Shown: piece after piece, positions 1 to 12,530 of the stretch | How the letters are laid out: every line of letters begins with the position of its first letter | Position numbering within the stretch: the stretch's first letter is position 1 | Source: Cycas panzhihuaensis | Lineage: Eukaryota; Cycadophyta | Assembly (NCBI GenBank): GCA_023213395.1 | Contig: CM041465.1 | Span: 38,137,741-38,201,740 of the forward strand | DNA length: 64,000 nt | Direction of reading: 5' to 3' | Translations under genes and position numbers: made by a program | Notes under the pieces: model-generated | Seen by the model: only the letters and a program-made list of their open reading frames with translations | Databases searched by the model: none | Told to the model about the DNA's origin: nothing

Positions 1-3000
1 CTTATTCACTTTTGCCTTCACCACTTGGAGTTACAAATAGTGCCATCTCAAATACTGCATCTTGGATCATGGATACTGGAGCAACATAACACATGACTTG
101 TCATCACCAGTTCTTTTAAGATTTTGACTCTGAAGTTCGTGGTGTTGTATACATGGTTGAAAAATTATTTCATCCAGTCGAAGGACTTGGAACTATTTGC
201 TTAAAACTCCTAAGCCTTCTAGATTTTACCCTTGTTGATGTTTTATATATTCCTACTTTAAAGTAGAACATGCTCTCCCTATCTACCCTTGTCTCTCATG
301 GATTTAATCTGAGTGTAACTGTAAATAATCAAACTCTCTGTGTCATTCACTCTCCTTCTAATGCTGTGGTTTTGACCAGAATTCTTAATGGCAAACTTTT
401 TTACCTAACTGGCTCACCATCCTCTGAAGCCAACTATGTTGATGATGACTCTACTTTTACCACAACCCTGACTCCTCAAAAGTTATCCCAAGCGGCCCTA
501 TAGCATCCTCATATGGGCCATATCAAAATTGATCATTTAAGAGAACTACATGCCACTCTTCCTAGTATGCCTAGGCTCTCCTCTAAGCCCTTCAAATGCG
601 AATCATGTATCAATGCCAAATCTCAAAGTTAACCCCTTCCTCATAGTTAGTGGAAATCTAGGCAACCTTTGCAGCTTGTACACTCAGATATATGCGGTCT
701 TATGCCCATCCCTTCTCTCAAATAGAAGTGGTACTATATTACTTTTATTGATGATTTTACCAAGAAAGTATGGGTTGCTTTTCTTGCAAAGAAAGATGAA
801 GCTTTTTCTATGTTTTAAGCTTTCAAGACCTACATGGAAAATGAATATGGATTCAAGATCAAAATACTCAGGACTGACAATGGTGATGAGTACATATCCA
901 ATGAGTTTGATTGTAGCTATATTAATATAGAATCAAACATCAGACCACTGTTGCAGGTACACCCTAGTAAAATGGAGTTATGGAGCGCATGAATAGAACC
1001 ATCATGAACATAGCTTGTACTATGCTGGTATATAAGAATATCCCTATCTATCTTTGGGCTGAGGCTATCTGGATTATTATGTATTACATTAACACTGTTA
1101 GTCCGTCCAAGCTTGGCCCCTCTCTACATGAAATGTGGTATGGACAAACCTCCTCTATCTCCCACTTCAAAAAATTTAGCTCTATTTATTACGCTCACAT
1201 TCTGGAGGAACACAGAAACAAGCTCTAAGATACATGCCTTAAAGGCAACTTTGTCAGATACCCTATGGACAAGAATGCGTATAATATTTTTATAGCTTCA
1301 CAGTGCAAAATCATCGTCACTAGAGATGTTATCTTTGTAGAGACTGAAGATCAATTACTCAGACTTGACTCCAAGATGCCTCCATACTGATTTAATGATA
1401 CTATTGAATGTGATGTCCATATTCTAAAATTTAGAGAGGGAGATGCTTAACAGTTGCTCAAAATCTTAGAATCTCAAAATAGAGCCCCAAAGGATACTAG
1501 CTGTGACTCCTAGCTAATGTGTATACATCCAGCACCATCATTTGCAAATAGACAAGTTGATAAAGGCAAAGTCATAGTAGAAGGACCATCTTCTCCAACA
1601 TTTGTGGTTGGCCCATCTTCTTCAGCATCGTCAATTTCCTCCGTGCCAAACTTTTACATGATCCTTTTTAGGATCAAAATGAAGGCCCAGAGACTATGGA
1701 AATGAAAACCTCATTGCCAACTTAAGGTTTTCGTGAAGCCTGCCAACTACACAAGTACATGCGACTAAAAGAGGTAGGCAAAACTGATACTAGAAATGCC
1801 CATAGAGCAAGGATGCATGAATCACTTTTTGTTGAGTTTGAACCAAAAGAATTGTACCTTATTCTTAATGAAGAGCCTCTAACATACCAAGAAGTTGTAA
1901 AGTATGTAGCTTGGAGAAATGCCATGAATGAAGAGTACCAATCTCTTATCAAGAACAATATATGGGAGCTTGTTGATCTACCACTTGGAAGAAAGGTAGT
2001 TCAAAATAAATGGGTGTTTAAAAACAAGTACATATTAGATGGCACCTTAGAAAAAGATAATGTGTGGTTGGTAGCAAAAGGATTCACTTAAAGAGAAGGT
2101 ATCAACTACACTGAAATCTTTGCTCCTATGAACAAATAGCCTACAATCAGAACTCTTATAGTTTTGGCTACTCAACAGAGTTAGAAAATCCACCAACTCA
2201 ATGTTAAGAATGCATTTCTCAATGGGGACCTTAGATAAGAAATTTACATGGCTCAACCAAAAGGATACGAGATTGTTGGTCAGGAGCATAAGGTTGCCTT
2301 ATATAGCCTAAAACAAGCCCCTCATGCTTGGTTTACCAAGTTGTCTGAAAGAATAAGGCAACTTGGATATGAGGTTTGTGACTATCAACATATTGATGCA
2401 ACATTATTCATCAAGTACCAAAATGATAAAGTCACCTCTTAATCTTTGTGGATGATATGCTAATAAAGGGGAATATTAAATAGGTAATTAGCCAACTGAA
2501 GAAGGACCTTGGTAAAATTTTTGAATTGTCTAACCTCAGGTTGATGAAATATTACTTGGGAATTGAAGTAATTTAAAATAATGGCAAAATCTTTCTCTCC
2601 CAAGAAAAATATATTAATGATCTTCTGACAAAGTTTTAGTTGGAAGGTGCTCGAACAATGGCTACACCTATGGAACCTAATGTTAAACTCTCAACTGATG
2701 GTGACACTAGGGAGGTAGATGCAACACTCTACAGGTAACTTGTAGGTAGTTTCATCTCTACTACCAACACAAGGCCAGATATTGCATACTCTATCGGCAT
2801 TCTTACAAGATTCATGACAAATCCTAAGTAAAATTACTAGCAAGCTACAATATGAGTGTTGAAGTACTTGAAGATGACAAGCAAATATGGTCTATTGTAT
2901 GAACCTAATATAGAATTTAAACTTTATGCAGATACAAACTCAAACTTTGCTAGAGATAAAGACACATGAAGATCTACATCTAGGTACATAACATTTCTTA

Positions 3001-3398
3001 GAATAGCACCAATATCATAGAGATCCAAATGGTAGGAGATAGTTGCAGACTTAACTACCGAAGCTAAATATATTACTACTTTTGAGACATGCAAGGAGGT
3101 AATATACCTTAGAAAATTATTGAATACATTAAATGCCACCCAAACGAGTTCTACTAGCTTATATATAGATAATCAATCTACAATCTAAATGGTTAAAAAT
3201 CATGTATTTCATTATCGTACTAAACATATAAGTACGAAAGTCCACAGGATTATAGAACTAGTTCATGATAGCACAATTCAACTAGAGTATTGCCCCACAG
3301 TAGATCAAGTGGCCGATATCTTTACCAACCCATTAAAGAGAGTGAAGTTTGAACAGTTATGAAGCCAACTCGACCTTAGGGCCTCCTTCTCTGATTGA
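1..3398 (+). pseudogene. pol: Copia-1 pol pseudogene (PR-IN-RT-RNaseH)
   Basis: Decayed polyprotein that would have encoded the element's protease, integrase, reverse transcriptase and RNase H. The protease motif WIMDTGAT lies near 70-95. GAG-pre-integrase covers about 270-640. Integrase keeps all three catalytic acids: Asp in HSD (687-689), Asp in TDN (876-878) and Glu in GVMERMN (983-985). RT runs from about 1850 to 2600 with motifs ending in LVAKGFT, LKQAPHAWF and the catalytic FVDD at 2445-2456; a frameshift sits just before FVDD. RNase H follows to the stop at 3396-3398. Many stops interrupt it, for example at 2089 and 2138, at positions where the family has Gln. No protein can be made. 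Confidence 0.9.
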
Positions 3399-3822
3399 TT
3401 GAAGGAGATGACAATAAGACCATCATACTCTGTCTTATTTATGAAAACCCCTTGTGGGCGCGGAAGGACAAGAGTAAGTCTCTACTCTATCCCATTCGTG
3501 AAAATCCCTTGTGGACATGAAAGGATAAGGGTTGTATTATTTTGGAAAATTAGAACTTGTGAAAACCTTAAAAGGGCACGGGGACTAACCAAATGGTATA
3601 TGGAGATTCAGTAGATTCCAGCTACAAAATTCATTATATTGATTGGCTACTTGGCTTCATTTAAAGAGTCATTTGAGCCAGGTTAGTAGATTAGAAAATC
3701 TATGGACTTTCTTCCCCATGAGGGTTTCTCACAAAAGTGTCATAGTAGTTTGCTTTGTAAGAGGCTCAAATGAAGACCTTATAGGATATAATGAAATGGT
3801 CTTCTAGTATTAAGGAGGAGAT
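3399..3822 (+). other. Copia-1 3' tail and polypurine tract
   Basis: About 420 bp of non-coding sequence follows the pol stop. It contains two diverged copies of a segment around AAAACCCCTTGTGGGC (near 3440 and 3505). The purine run at 3811-3822 (taaggaggagat) directly precedes the LTR and is the likely plus-strand primer. Confidence 0.7.
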
Positions 3823-4117
3823 TGAAAAGGGTTAATGTCACAAGGTCATTATATTAGTTAATTATTTTTAAAAAACTTAAGTGAACTTTAAATTAAATCA
3901 CTTAACTGAAATGCACTTTCATGTGCATTATGTGTAATTTCATTTCACTTAACTCTAATGCTCCCTCTCTCAATATAAAAGTAAAAGCTTAATGGAGGTG
4001 GCTCATTCTTACCTCCCCACTTTGTAAGAGCTACTTTCTTTCTCGTAAGTCTCTCTTGCTCCCATGTTTGCCTTTGTGTTTAGTGCATGGAGATCAAAGG
4101 TAGATCTACTCTTTTCA
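3823..4117 (+). repeat. Copia-1 3' LTR (295 bp)
   Basis: Starts TGAAAAGGG after the purine tract and ends CTTTTCA. The matching 298 bp LTR of Copia-2 lies inverted at 10762-11059 and is followed there by a clean primer-binding site, which fixes the CA end. A TATAAAA box is at 3974-3980. Confidence 0.85.
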
Positions 4118-4198
4118 ACTTACACTTATCCTTCTGCACCCATAAGGGGTTTTCACGAATGAGACAGAGTATAACCATCCTATTGTCATCTCCTTCAA

Positions 4199-7100
4199 TT
4201 AGTTAGAGATGGAGGCCCTAAGGCAGAGTTACTTTCATAACTATTTAAACTTCACCATCTTTAGTGGTTTGGTGAAGATATCGACCATTTGATCTGCTGT
4301 GGGGTAGTACTCCAATTAAATTGTGCCATCACGAACTAGTTCTCTAATCCTCTGGACTTTCGCACTTATATATTTAGTACGATTGTGAAATACATGATTT
4401 TTAGCCATTTAGATTGTAGATTGATTATCTACATGTAAGCTAGTAGAACTTATTTGGATGGCATTTAATGTATTTAACAATTTTCTAAGCCATATCACCT
4501 CCTTGCTTGTCTCAAAAGCAACAATATATTTAGCTTCGATAGTTGAGTTTGTAACTATCTTTTGCCGTCTGGATCTCTATGATATTGGTGCTGTTTCAAA
4601 AAATGTTACGTACCTAGATGTAGATCTTCCTATGTCTTTATCTCCAGCAAAGTTTGAATCCATATATGTATAAAGTTTAAATTCTACATTGGATTTATAT
4701 AATAGACCATATTTGCTGGTCATCTTCAAGTACCTCAATACTTGTATTACAGCTTGCCAATGATTCTACTTAGGATTTGTCATGAATCTTGCAAGAATGC
4801 TAACATAGTGTGTAATATATGGCCTTGTGTTGGTAGTATAGATGAGATTACCTAAAAGTTACTTATAGAGTGTTGCATCTACCTCCCTAATATCACCATC
4901 AGCTGAGAGTTTAACATTAGGTTCCATAGGCATAGCCACTAGTTGAACACATTGTGAGAAGATCATTGATATATTTTTCTTCGGAGAGAAAGATTTTGAC
5001 ACTCTTTTGATTTACTTTAATTCCCAAGTAATATTTCATCAACCCAAGGTCAGACAATTTAAAATTTTTAGCAAGGTCCTTTTTTAGCTAGTTGATTACC
5101 TATTCACTATTCCCTGTTATTAGCATATCAACTACAAAGATTAAGAGGTAAGTGACTTTATCATTTTGGTGCTTGATGAATAATGTTGCATTAATATCTT
5201 CATAGTCACAAACTTCATGTTTAAGTTACCTCATTCTTTTATACAACTTGGTCAACCAAGCACAAGGTGCTTGTTTTAGACCATTCAAGGATATTCTGAG
5301 CCTGCAAACCTTATGCTTCTAACTGGTAATCTCATATCCTTTTGGCTGAGCCATGTAAATTTCTTCTTTAAGGTCCCCATTGAGAAATGTGGTCTTAACA
5401 TTAAGTTGGTAGATTTTCCAACCTTATTAAGTAGCTAAGGCTATAAGAGTTCTGATTGTAGGTCACTTGGTTATAGGATCAAAGGTTACAGTGTAGTCGA
5501 TGCCTTCCTCTTACGTGAATCCTTTTACTATCAACCTTGCCTTATGGTTTTTTAAGATGCCATTTGATTTGTACTTATTTTTGAACACTCATTTGTTTTG
5601 AACTATCTTTCTTCCAAGTGGTAGATCAATAAGTTCCATGTATTGTTCTTGATAAGAGATTGGTACTCTTTGTTCATGGCATTTCTCTAAGTTGCATGCT
5701 TTATAGCTTCTTAGTACATTAGGGGATCTTCATTAAGAGCAAGGCACAATTTTGCTTATTCAAGGTCAACAGAAAATGATTTATGCATTCTTGCTCTATG
5801 GGTACTTCTAGTGCCAGTTTTACCTACCTCATCTAGTCGCATGTCCTTATGTAGCTGGTAGGCTTCACGAAATCCTCGAGTTAGGAATGAGGTTTTCATT
5901 TCCACAGACTCTTGGTATTTATTTTGATCCTAAAATGGATCATATGAAATGTTTGGTACAGAGGAAGTTGACGATACTTGAGAAGATAGGTCAACCATTG
6001 ATGTTAAAGAAGGTGGTCCATTTACTATGTCTTTGCCTTTGTCAACTTGGCTGTTCCCAAATGATGGCACTAGATATGCATACATTGGTTAGGAGTTACA
6101 ACTTATATCCTTCAGGGATCTATTATCAGATTCTAAGATTTTGAGTAACTATTGAGTATCTCCCCCTATAAATTTTAGAATCTGGATATCAAATTTAGTA
6201 GCATCATTAAATCAATATGAAGGCATCTTAGAGTCAAGTCTAAGTAATTGATCTTCAGTTTCTGCAAAGATAACATCTCTAGTGATGATAATTTTACACT
6301 GTAAAGGTAGAAAAACCTTATACTATTTTTTGTCCATAGGGTATCCAACAAAGATACCTTGGGGGCTTTATCCCTAAAGCTTGTTTCTGTGTTCCTCCAG
6401 AATGTGAGCATAACAAGTAGAGCTAAAAATTTTGAAGTAGAATATAGAGGGGGTTTGTCCATACCACGTTTCATTTGGAGAGGGGCCAAGCTTGGAGGGA
6501 TTAACACTGTTGATGCAATACACAACAATCTAGATAACCTTAGCCTAAAGATAGGCAAGGACGTTCTTATATATTAGCCTAGCATGGACGATGTTCATGA
6601 TGGTCCTATTCATGTGCTCGACAACTCTATTTTATTGCAGTGTACCTATAACAATGGTCTAATATTTGATTCCATGCTGATGTAGGTACGATTCAAGCTT
6701 ATTAGACGTGTACTCATCACCATTGTTAGTTTTGAGTATTTTGATCTTGAATCCATATTCATTTTCCATGCGAGCCTTGAAAACTTGAAATATAGAAAAA
6801 TCTTCATCTTTCTTTGTAAGAAAAGCAACCCATACTTTCTTAGTAAAATCATCAATGAAAGTAATATAGTACCACTTCTATTTGAGAGAAGTGATGGGCA
6901 TAGGACTACATATGTCTAAGTGTACAAGTTGAAAAGGTTGGCTAGATTTCCACTAACTAAGAGGAAATGGTTATCTTTGAGATTTAGCAATGATACATGC
7001 TTCACATTTAAAGGGCTTAGAGGAGAGCCTAAGCATACCAAGAAGAGTGGCATATAGTTCTCTTAAATAATCAATTTTGATATGGCCTATACGAGTATTC

Positions 7101-7575
7101 CATAGGGCCACTTGGGATAACTTTTGAGGAGTCAGGGTTGTGGTAAAAGTAGAGTCATCATCAACATAGTTAGTTTTAGAGGATGGTGAGCTAATTAGGT
7201 GAAAAAGTTTGCCATCAAGAATTATGGTCATAACCACAATATTTGAAGGAGGGTGAATGACACAGAGAGTTTGATTATTTATAGTTACACTCAGATCAAA
7301 TCCATGAGAGACAAGGGTGGACAGGGATAGCATGTTCTACTTTAGAGTAGGAATATATAAAACATCAACAAGGGTAAAATCTAGAAGGCTTAAGAGTTTT
7401 AGGCAAATAATTCTAAGTCCTTTGACTAGCTAAGATGATTTGTGAGCCATGTATACAACACCACAAACTTTAGACTTAAAATCCTAAAAGAATTAGTGAT
7501 GACAAGTCATATGTTGTATTTCTCTAGTATCCATGATCCAAGATGAAGTATTGAGGCGGCACTATTTACAACTCC
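4199..7575 (-). pseudogene. pol: Copia-2 pol pseudogene
   Basis: Decayed pol with the Copia-1 domain order. Protease lies near 7560-7330 (WIMDT retained, the following residues altered). GAG-pre-integrase has its longest open frame at 6971-7333; its zinc-binding pattern has the first His changed to Asn (WNTRIGH) but keeps CEAC. Integrase spans about 6955-6200, RT about 5760-5000 and RNase H about 4680-4200. The catalytic RT motif reads FVVD at 5127-5138 (minus strand), with the first Asp changed to Val, so RT is dead independently of its stops. The final stop is 4199-4201, matching the Copia-1 stop. Confidence 0.88.
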
Positions 7576-8745
7576 AAGTGATGAAGGCAAAAGTGAATAA
7601 GCATAGCCACAATAAGCCTTAATATACTTAGTGGATCTATCAACAATGTTTGATAAAGTGGTCCCAATTCTTTGAAGGTGTGCATGAGCAAATTACATTC
7701 TACCAAATGCATCTTCAGAAGAAGTATTATCAACATTATATGTGGCATGGTACTGTTGATAACTTGGTAGTTCATTGGTGGTAGTTCTACAATTTTTTGC
7801 ATAGTGTCTTTTTCTATTACACCTTTGGCACATAATTATTTGATTTCCAGTCCCATAAGAAGTATTGGGTTGGTTGGATTATCTCCAATTACTGGATCTA
7901 GGTCTAGGTTGATTATTTTGGCCTTGGCCTTGAGACTATTTTTGTTAGAGTTGAGGAGTCTATTGACCAAGAGGATGTTTTCCTTGTTGTCTACCTCTGC
8001 CTCTTCCACAGGAATTACCACCTCTGTGAGAGTATTGGCCTTGATTTTTGGTATAAAAAAGATCATCCACTTTGAAAGTAGTATTAGTTGGATCTGATAT
8101 AGTGGCAAAGTTGGTATTAAAGGTCTTATCAAATTCAATAAACTTATCAACAAGAGCCTCAAAGTTTAGGGTCTTCAAAGTGCCACTAGATTAAAGACTT
8201 CCCAGTAGATTTTTATAATTTGGGATATGGAGACATGACTGAATCAAGAAAGCCTATGTAATACATTAAGTTTTGAAATCTTTATTAATGGCTTGCTTGA
8301 TTGGACGAAGAAGATTGATTATCTCACTTACGTGTCCTTTCTACATTTTTAATTTATTCATCTTCAACACTAAGTAAACAAATTCTAAGTCTTATTTAGT
8401 GTCAAAGTTCTTCTTAAGAACTTCAAGAACTTTCTACGTTGTATCATATACAACTTCATCAATGAGATTATGTAGGGAATAATCAATGACAAAAAGCATC
8501 CCTGCATGGATTTTATCATCATCAAGTTCCCATTGGCATTTAGCTACAACTTCAGTGGGAGTAGTTAGAGCACCTCCTCCAGAAGTAGCTATAGTAACTA
8601 TAGCAGAAATAAATGGTATAGGTTGCAAGTGATCTCTTTAAATACCTTCATACTTTGCAGCATTTCTGACACTAGTGAACTGCATGTCTCAATTTTCTTT
8701 CCCTTTAAGAATGTAGTTCACATTTTACTTAAACTGTAAAGACAT
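7576..8745 (-). pseudogene. gag: Copia-2 gag pseudogene
   Basis: Capsid/nucleocapsid remnant. The likely start is the ATG at 8745 (MSLQFK), with an in-frame stop soon after. Open pieces lie at 8434-8628 and 7836-8178. Near the 3' end, a CX2CX4HX4C zinc knuckle (CQRCNRKRHYAKNC) is intact at 7789-7830, which identifies the region as copia gag. Copia-1's counterpart lies outside the window. Confidence 0.8.
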
Positions 8746-10747
8746 GGTATCTTTTGAGAAGGGAAGAAATGAATAAGGGACTATAAAGGTGATGGTAATA
8801 AATGACCAATCACTATTTATAAATGGGAAATGTAATGAAGTAGTGTAGTAGAAGGAAGAAGAAGTGAGAATAGTTGCTTAAAAATTAAGGAAGTAACTTA
8901 GAGAAGTTACTAACAGTTGTGATAGATATTAACCTGACGTAGTAGGAATATGAGAAGCACTATGATGAAAATTGGCCACTAATACTTGTAGCAAATATTA
9001 ACTTGATATAAAAAGAATATAAGAAGTACTATGATTGTGATTACATTATAGATTAGTTTTTACAAATAAGTAAGTGATCAATATATAAAATTATAGGCCA
9101 ATGTGGAAGCTAATATCATCGAGTGTACACAATTGGAAACTCAGATGTAGGATGCTTTGTCAACCCAATAACCTCTAACTTATGTCCAACATGTAGTTGA
9201 GGTTGTTGAAGGGATTACAAGGCTTTTAGTAGAATTAAGTTGGCCTTCACTCGCAATACTTGTAATTATACTTGGTGATAAAATTCAAGTCACAGCAGAG
9301 CCTAGGTACTCCCAATCCTGATCTAGTTTACCAATGAGCATCTATATACCTCCTCTAAAGAGTGGTATGTGAATACCCATGGCTATCATAGATATTAGAT
9401 TAGGTATATTTTAATCTTATATTAAAGTTTTAATTTTCCCAGTTAGTTATCAGGATGATCCCTAATTAAGGAACGATGGTATGTCTAACCAAACCTCACC
9501 AATATTTCATTTTAGTCCAGTCTGAACTTGAAACCCACACCTCCTTTATGGCACAGTATTATGCCAACTAAGGTATCTCAACTTTGGTGAGTGTCTGAAT
9601 AAGTACAAGATGGCAGAAAGTAATGTATGTGATGCATTCATTTTAGGGAGAGTGAAAAGATTATTGAATTTGTATCAAATATACATATAATTGAAAATAT
9701 AATGCTTGCTTGGAGTGTCTTTACAGTGCTTGCTTAAAGTGATTTTGGAGTGTTAAAATATAATGTTGATAAGTGAGTGAGGACACCATATATTGCTTTG
9801 ATCCATGTGTTTTTTTACTCACTTTTATAATGGGCTTTTAGGCCTTATAAAAGGAAGGAAGAAAATTTCTTCACTTTTTTTTTTAAATTAAAAAAAAAGT
9901 AGTCTTCACTAAAACAATAATAACTTTCTCCCATGATTACAAAATTGAGTGCTGGTTTTTGTGCTACAAATTAGACTAAGAGCTTCATATTTAAGAAGTA
10001 GAAATCATGTCCAAATGAGTTCTGAAATTTTTTTGGTAGTCCTGCAAAGTTAGTAGAATATATATTTTTAAAATTCTTACTAAAAATAATTGTTATTCAC
10101 TAAAATAACAATAACTTTCTTATACAACAACAAAATTAGGTGCCAATTTTTGTGCTAGAAACTAGACTCAGAGCCTCATCTTTAGCAATTAGAATTAGGT
10201 CAATTAGAGCTCTGTAGAAGATTTTGTAGACTTATGTAGTTCAACAAGTATATTTTATTTCTACAAAAATTTTAGCTTGCTAATATATCATCAACACATG
10301 ATACCGTATAAAATTTCCATTATTTTTTTATCACTAGAATCCTAATATGGGCAAGGTAAGAGCACATAATGATGGATATTTTAAATGGCTCTAAATTCTT
10401 TAAAAAAAGTGGGTAGAACCTCCCCTTACAATCATTCTTCTAAAAGCTAGAAAATTTTCGGTAGTATTTCCCCTTGTTAAATGGACAGAAAGAGGGGAAA
10501 GAAAAGAAGAATGAGATAGCATAAATGGCTACCAAAGGATTGGAATCCTTAGGCCTTACAACTCCTTATATTATACTTCCAAACCTACAAAAGAAAAAGG
10601 GAAAGCAACTAATACTAAATATGCTATGATAAAAACTTAAAAATATTTCTAAATCCACTTTTATAATCTCCTTCACCACATGGATTGTAGGGGAGAAGGA
10701 AGTGATGGCTCCATTGCAAGTATAAGTGAGGAATATGAAAGAAGCAA
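8746..10747 (-). other. Long leader of Copia-2, non-coding, possibly with older insertions
   Basis: About 2 kb between primer-binding site and gag, much longer than usual for copia. No recognisable coding sequence. It contains a diverged tandem pair of about 190 bp (9908-10285), a shorter pair with about 70 bp spacing (near 8920 and 8990) and a near-palindromic T/A run near 9877-9900. Part of it may be an unrecognised insertion. Confidence 0.5.
9908..10285. repeat. Tandem pair of diverged units of about 190 bp
   Basis: Unit 1 starts CACTAAAACAATAATAAC at 9908 and unit 2 starts CACTAAAATAACAATAAC at 10098. Both continue through a shared stretch around TTTTTGTGCTA and AGCYTCAT. No open frame is shared. 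Confidence 0.7.
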
Positions 10748-10759
10748 GCTCTGATACCA
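10748..10759 (-). other. Primer-binding site of Copia-2 (initiator Met-tRNA)
   Basis: Reads TGGTATCAGAGC on the minus strand, the perfect plant copia primer-binding site, two bases inside the LTR. It fixes the element's orientation and 5' LTR boundary. Confidence 0.93.
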
Positions 10760-10761
10760 CA

Positions 10762-11059
10762 TGAAAAGAGTGGATTTACCCTTAATATCTATGCACTAAA
10801 TACAAAGGTAAACATGGGAGTAAGAGGGACTTGAGTGAAAGAGAGTAGCTGTCACAAAAATGAGGAGGTAAGAATGAGCCTCTTCCATTGAGCTTTTACT
10901 TTTATATTGAGAGAATGAGTATTAGAGTTAGGTGAAATGAAATTACACACAATGCACATGAAAGTGTATTTCACTTAAGTGATCTAATTTAAGTTCACTT
11001 AAGACCCTTTTTATAAATAATCAACTAATGTAATGACCTTATGACATTAACCTGTTTCA
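10762..11059 (-). repeat. Copia-2 5' LTR (298 bp)
   Basis: Reverse complement of the Copia-1 LTR. On the minus strand it starts TGAAACAGG and ends CTTTTCA. A TATAAAA box is present (10900-10906 on the plus strand, reversed). Confidence 0.87.
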
Positions 11060-11189
11060 CAACTAATATAGTAAAGCCTTTTTAAACAAAGTTTCTTTTA
11101 TTTTTTTCTAATCTCATAGGTATTTGATTAGTTATTAGGAATTTTGTAATCCTTACATACCATTTAGTTACTATTGTTACCTAAAATAA

Positions 11190-12530
11190 TTGTACATCTA
11201 GGAAATCATCACATATTCCTATCATAACTTCTCTAATTATTAATAATAATCTTGAAAGAAAACCCCTATAGTAATAATAACCATCTGTTTATTTGACCCT
11301 ATAACACTAGTTTATTTATTAAATATTTTAGTGCTTGATCATTAAAAAAAATATAAATTGATTTATAAGTACATAATGTCAAAACTTTTGAATGACATAA
11401 ATCACGCCTAACCCTTGTTATTATATTATAGAGTAATTTCTTTCTACTTTTATAAATTTTCTATTAGCAAAGTAGATTGAATGATATATATTTCCTTCCT
11501 CTAGTTGTGTTAATACATATCTAATTGCATATAGTAAAGCATCCATGTGGATTTACAAAGGTTTACTTTAATCTAGAAATTTTATGATTGCTGCCTTAGT
11601 GAGTTATTATTTTAAGACATCAAAAGTTAATTATTATAACTTGACCCATTGTCAAACTATTTATTTCTTCAAAAATAATTCCAAAGGACTTATGATTTGA
11701 GCATACCTTCTTATATACTTTCTATAATATCCAATAAGCCTAAGAAATCCTTTTAACTATGTTTCAGTAGTATGTGTAGGAGAGGCCAAGATCAAAGCCA
11801 CTTTAGTTGGATCTATAAGAAATCCTTATTTTGGAATAATATATCCCAAGAGAGTTTAAAATAGGACCAAGGAAACACATTTTTCTAGATTGAGACAAAG
11901 ACCACTTTTTTGGCATGTTTTAAAAATTATCCTCAAATTCCCTAAATGGTCTTTTAACAAACTATACAAAGTCAAGTCAATAAAAAAACCTTCCACTATC
12001 TTTCCAATCTATTTTTAAAAAATATTTAGGATTACCCATTGATATGTTACTTGTACATTTGTCAATCTAAAGGGCATTACATAATATGCATATGTGCCCC
12101 ATTTTATAATAAATCTCATCTTCAGTTCATCATCTAGTGTGATATAGATTTGGTTATATCTACTAAATTTGTCTATGAAAGAGAACACTTCATGACCGAT
12201 AACACTTTTTAATATATCTTCTATAAATAGAATAAAATAAGGATCCCTTTTTGTGGCCCTTTTTAATATATGATATCAAAACAGACTCCTAACTTACCAT
12301 TTTTCTTTAGGAAAGGACTTAACAATTCACTATTTTTTACTTCATAAATGTACTAAGCATCAAGTAGTTTATTTAAAGCAACCTTGACTTGTTCCTTATA
12401 TTTTGGATTCATATGATAAGGCCATTGCCATACCAGCTTCGCATCTTCAATAAGATCAATAGGATATTCTCCCAATTCTAGTGGTATGACTTTCAAATAC
12501 TTATAGGACTAGACAAAACCATCGTTGAAT
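11190..12530 (-). pseudogene. pol: Gypsy K RT-RNaseH pseudogene
   Basis: The minus strand reads a Ty3/gypsy RT over about 12530-11690. It has PYHMNPKYKEQV, ELLSPFLKKNGKLGV, EVFSFIDKFSRYNQI and GTYAYYVMPFRLTN in colinear order. The catalytic FIDD equivalent is FIDL at 11973-11984, so the second Asp is lost. RNase H follows over about 11560-11190 (YFANRKFIKVERNYS, HYVLINQFIFF, then an ALKYLINK-like stretch). Frameshifts and stops are frequent. The gene would have copied the element's RNA into DNA but is dead. Confidence 0.8.

Larger units (their letters stand above)
1..4117 (+). mobile_element. Copia-1: Ty1/copia element, 5' part outside the window
   Basis: Ty1/copia order is visible: protease, GAG-pre-integrase, integrase, RT, RNase H, a roughly 420 bp non-coding tail, a purine tract and a 3' LTR. 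It enters the window just upstream of protease, so gag and the 5' LTR lie outside. The same sequence recurs inverted at 4118-11059 (Copia-2), which supplied the LTR boundaries. Its LTR ends at 4117, directly against the interior of Copia-2's 3' tail. The simplest reading is that Copia-1 inserted into Copia-2. The target duplication cannot be checked because the left end is missing. Confidence 0.9.
4118..11059 (-). mobile_element. Copia-2: Ty1/copia element on the minus strand, 3' LTR missing
   Basis: Same family as Copia-1. Read on the minus strand it has 5' LTR (11059-10762), primer-binding site (10759-10748), an unusually long leader of about 2 kb, gag from 8745, pol to 4199 and 81 bp of tail before Copia-1's LTR interrupts it. 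The rest of its tail and its 3' LTR would lie beyond the left window edge if Copia-1 is nested in it. Its right end abuts gypsy K. Confidence 0.88.

Noticed and set aside
5887-6144. Plus-strand 85-codon ORF
   Set aside because: Antisense shadow of the Copia-2 integrase/RT linker.
11190-12530. Possible endogenous pararetrovirus RT
   Set aside because: Motif order, RNase H and the protease arrangement fit Ty3/gypsy; no movement-protein or coat-protein-like sequence nearby.
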